A stretch of 64,000 nucleotides of DNA from Neptunomonas japonica JAMM 1380 (GTDB taxonomy: Bacteria > Pseudomonadota > Gammaproteobacteria > Pseudomonadales > Balneatricaceae): NCBI RefSeq assembly GCF_016592555.1, contig NZ_AP014546.1, forward strand, positions 2,242,501 through 2,306,500, in the 5' to 3' direction. Of the stretch, positions 63,559 to 64,000 are shown piece after piece. The position numbers and the translations under genes were made by a program. Numbering within the stretch: position 1 is the first letter of the stretch; each line of letters opens with the position of its first letter. Under the pieces are notes generated by a model. It was not told the DNA's origin. It was given only the letters and a program-made list of their open reading frames with translations, and did not search any database.

Positions 63559-64000
63559 TACCACTTTTCTCTCAGTCCCTTCACAACCAAAAGCAGCAAT
63601 ATTTTCAACAGTCTGGTCGATAATACGCTGTCGTGCCTCCTTACTACCCCAGGCGCTGTGGGGAGTTACTATCAGGTTAGGGATATTTGCAGATAGTAAA
63701 ACATTCCCTTCTTTTGGCGGCTCGACTGTTAACACATCTGTAGCCGCACCCGCTAGCTCTCCACTTCGAAGCGCGTTAGCAAGCGCGGTTTCATTAACAA
63801 CACCTCCGCGAGCAACATTGACTAGTACGGCTTCGTTTTTCATCAATGCTAAAGCCTCTGCATCAATAAGGTTATGTGTCTCATCAGTCAACGGACAGTG
63901 TATAGCCAAGACATCAACGATAGGCAACAACTCCTTAAGCTGAACCCGACCTACCCGGTCATCATCCAGTGAACGACTTGCCACCAGCACTTGCATACCA
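63556..64000 (-). CDS. D-isomer 2-hydroxyacid dehydrogenase, C-terminal part (runs off the window)
   Basis: The visible 148 codons form the C-terminal half of an NAD-dependent D-2-hydroxyacid dehydrogenase. The catalytic Arg is in VLVNVARGGVVNE, the Glu in TDVLTVEPPKEG and the His in LIVTPHSAWGS. The pattern fits the glycerate/hydroxypyruvate dehydrogenase group. The N-terminal catalytic and first part of the NAD-binding domain lie beyond the end of the window. It converges with rluA. Frame and codon use continue unbroken to the edge. Confidence 0.88.
   Translation of the reverse strand, partial: GMQVLVASRSLDDDRVGRVQLKELLPIVDVLAIHCPLTDETHNLIDAEALALMKNEAVLVNVARGGVVNETALANALRSGELAGAATDVLTVEPPKEGNVLLSANIPNLIVTPHSAWGSKEARQRIIDQTVENIAAFGCEGTERKVV

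Overview
The window looks like chromosomal DNA of a marine gammaproteobacterium of the Oceanospirillales type (Neptunomonas/Amphritea/Marinomonas-like). The evidence is moderate GC content, the order nudJ-mnmA-hflD-purB, a trmJ-x-roxA cluster, an isocitrate lyase of the long ~530-residue form, lon-hupB-tRNA-Asp-ppiD, and a glutaryl-CoA dehydrogenase operon like those of pseudomonads. The genus is inference; the class is fairly safe. I saw no prophage, CRISPR array, rRNA operon or intact insertion sequence.

Layout. 1-2.4 kb: start of a DUF1826 gene behind a Zur-box-like palindrome, then moaA, a decayed moeA and moaE. 2.5-6.2 kb: nudJ, mnmA, hflD, purB. 6.4-11.5 kb: a 2OG-Fe(II) oxygenase, ynfA, a DUF6172 gene, a broken Cys-rich reading frame, an alpha/beta hydrolase, trmJ, a small coiled-coil gene and roxA. 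11.6-19 kb: a LysR gene divergent from aceA, an ADP-ribosyltransferase-like orphan, a lipoprotein, an AraC/GyrI regulator and a Cache chemoreceptor. 19.2-24.3 kb: a lone cassette-like small membrane gene, a GST/NTF2/DsbA/tautomerase operon divergent from a LysR gene, and DMT transporters. 24.4-28.6 kb: accessory DNA. It holds a 3D-domain lipoprotein, a 473-residue orphan, an IS3-type remnant and an array of small membrane-protein genes separated by integron attC-like sites, with no integrase.

28.7-44.3 kb: a crotonase, a PEP-CTERM protein beside a PrsT-like TPR protein, a TSUP transporter, a frameshifted ppsA, a DTW-domain gene, ppsR, and a TetR/MMPL/LolA-like/outer-membrane-barrel cluster. 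43.8-51.7 kb: an operon for 5-aminovalerate to crotonyl-CoA (gcdH, CoA-transferase, davD, davT), flanked by an XRE-cupin regulator, an amino-acid racemase and a LysR gene. 52-64 kb: a KAS III homologue, ppiD, tRNA-Asp, hupB, lon, nfuA, a Kef-type antiporter, ybiB, rlmD, rluA and a partial 2-hydroxyacid dehydrogenase.

How the genes work together. aceA, ppsA/ppsR and the lysine/glutarate operon point to growth on C2 units and amino acids through the glyoxylate shunt and gluconeogenesis, so the single-base frameshift in ppsA matters. The most unusual element is the attC-like array at 26.6-27.75 kb, a CALIN (cluster of attC sites lacking an integrase). Two of its sites show the R''/L''/L'/R' architecture clearly, and all its genes encode small membrane proteins of unknown function. 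A second, degenerate single-cassette copy lies at 19.2-19.65 kb.
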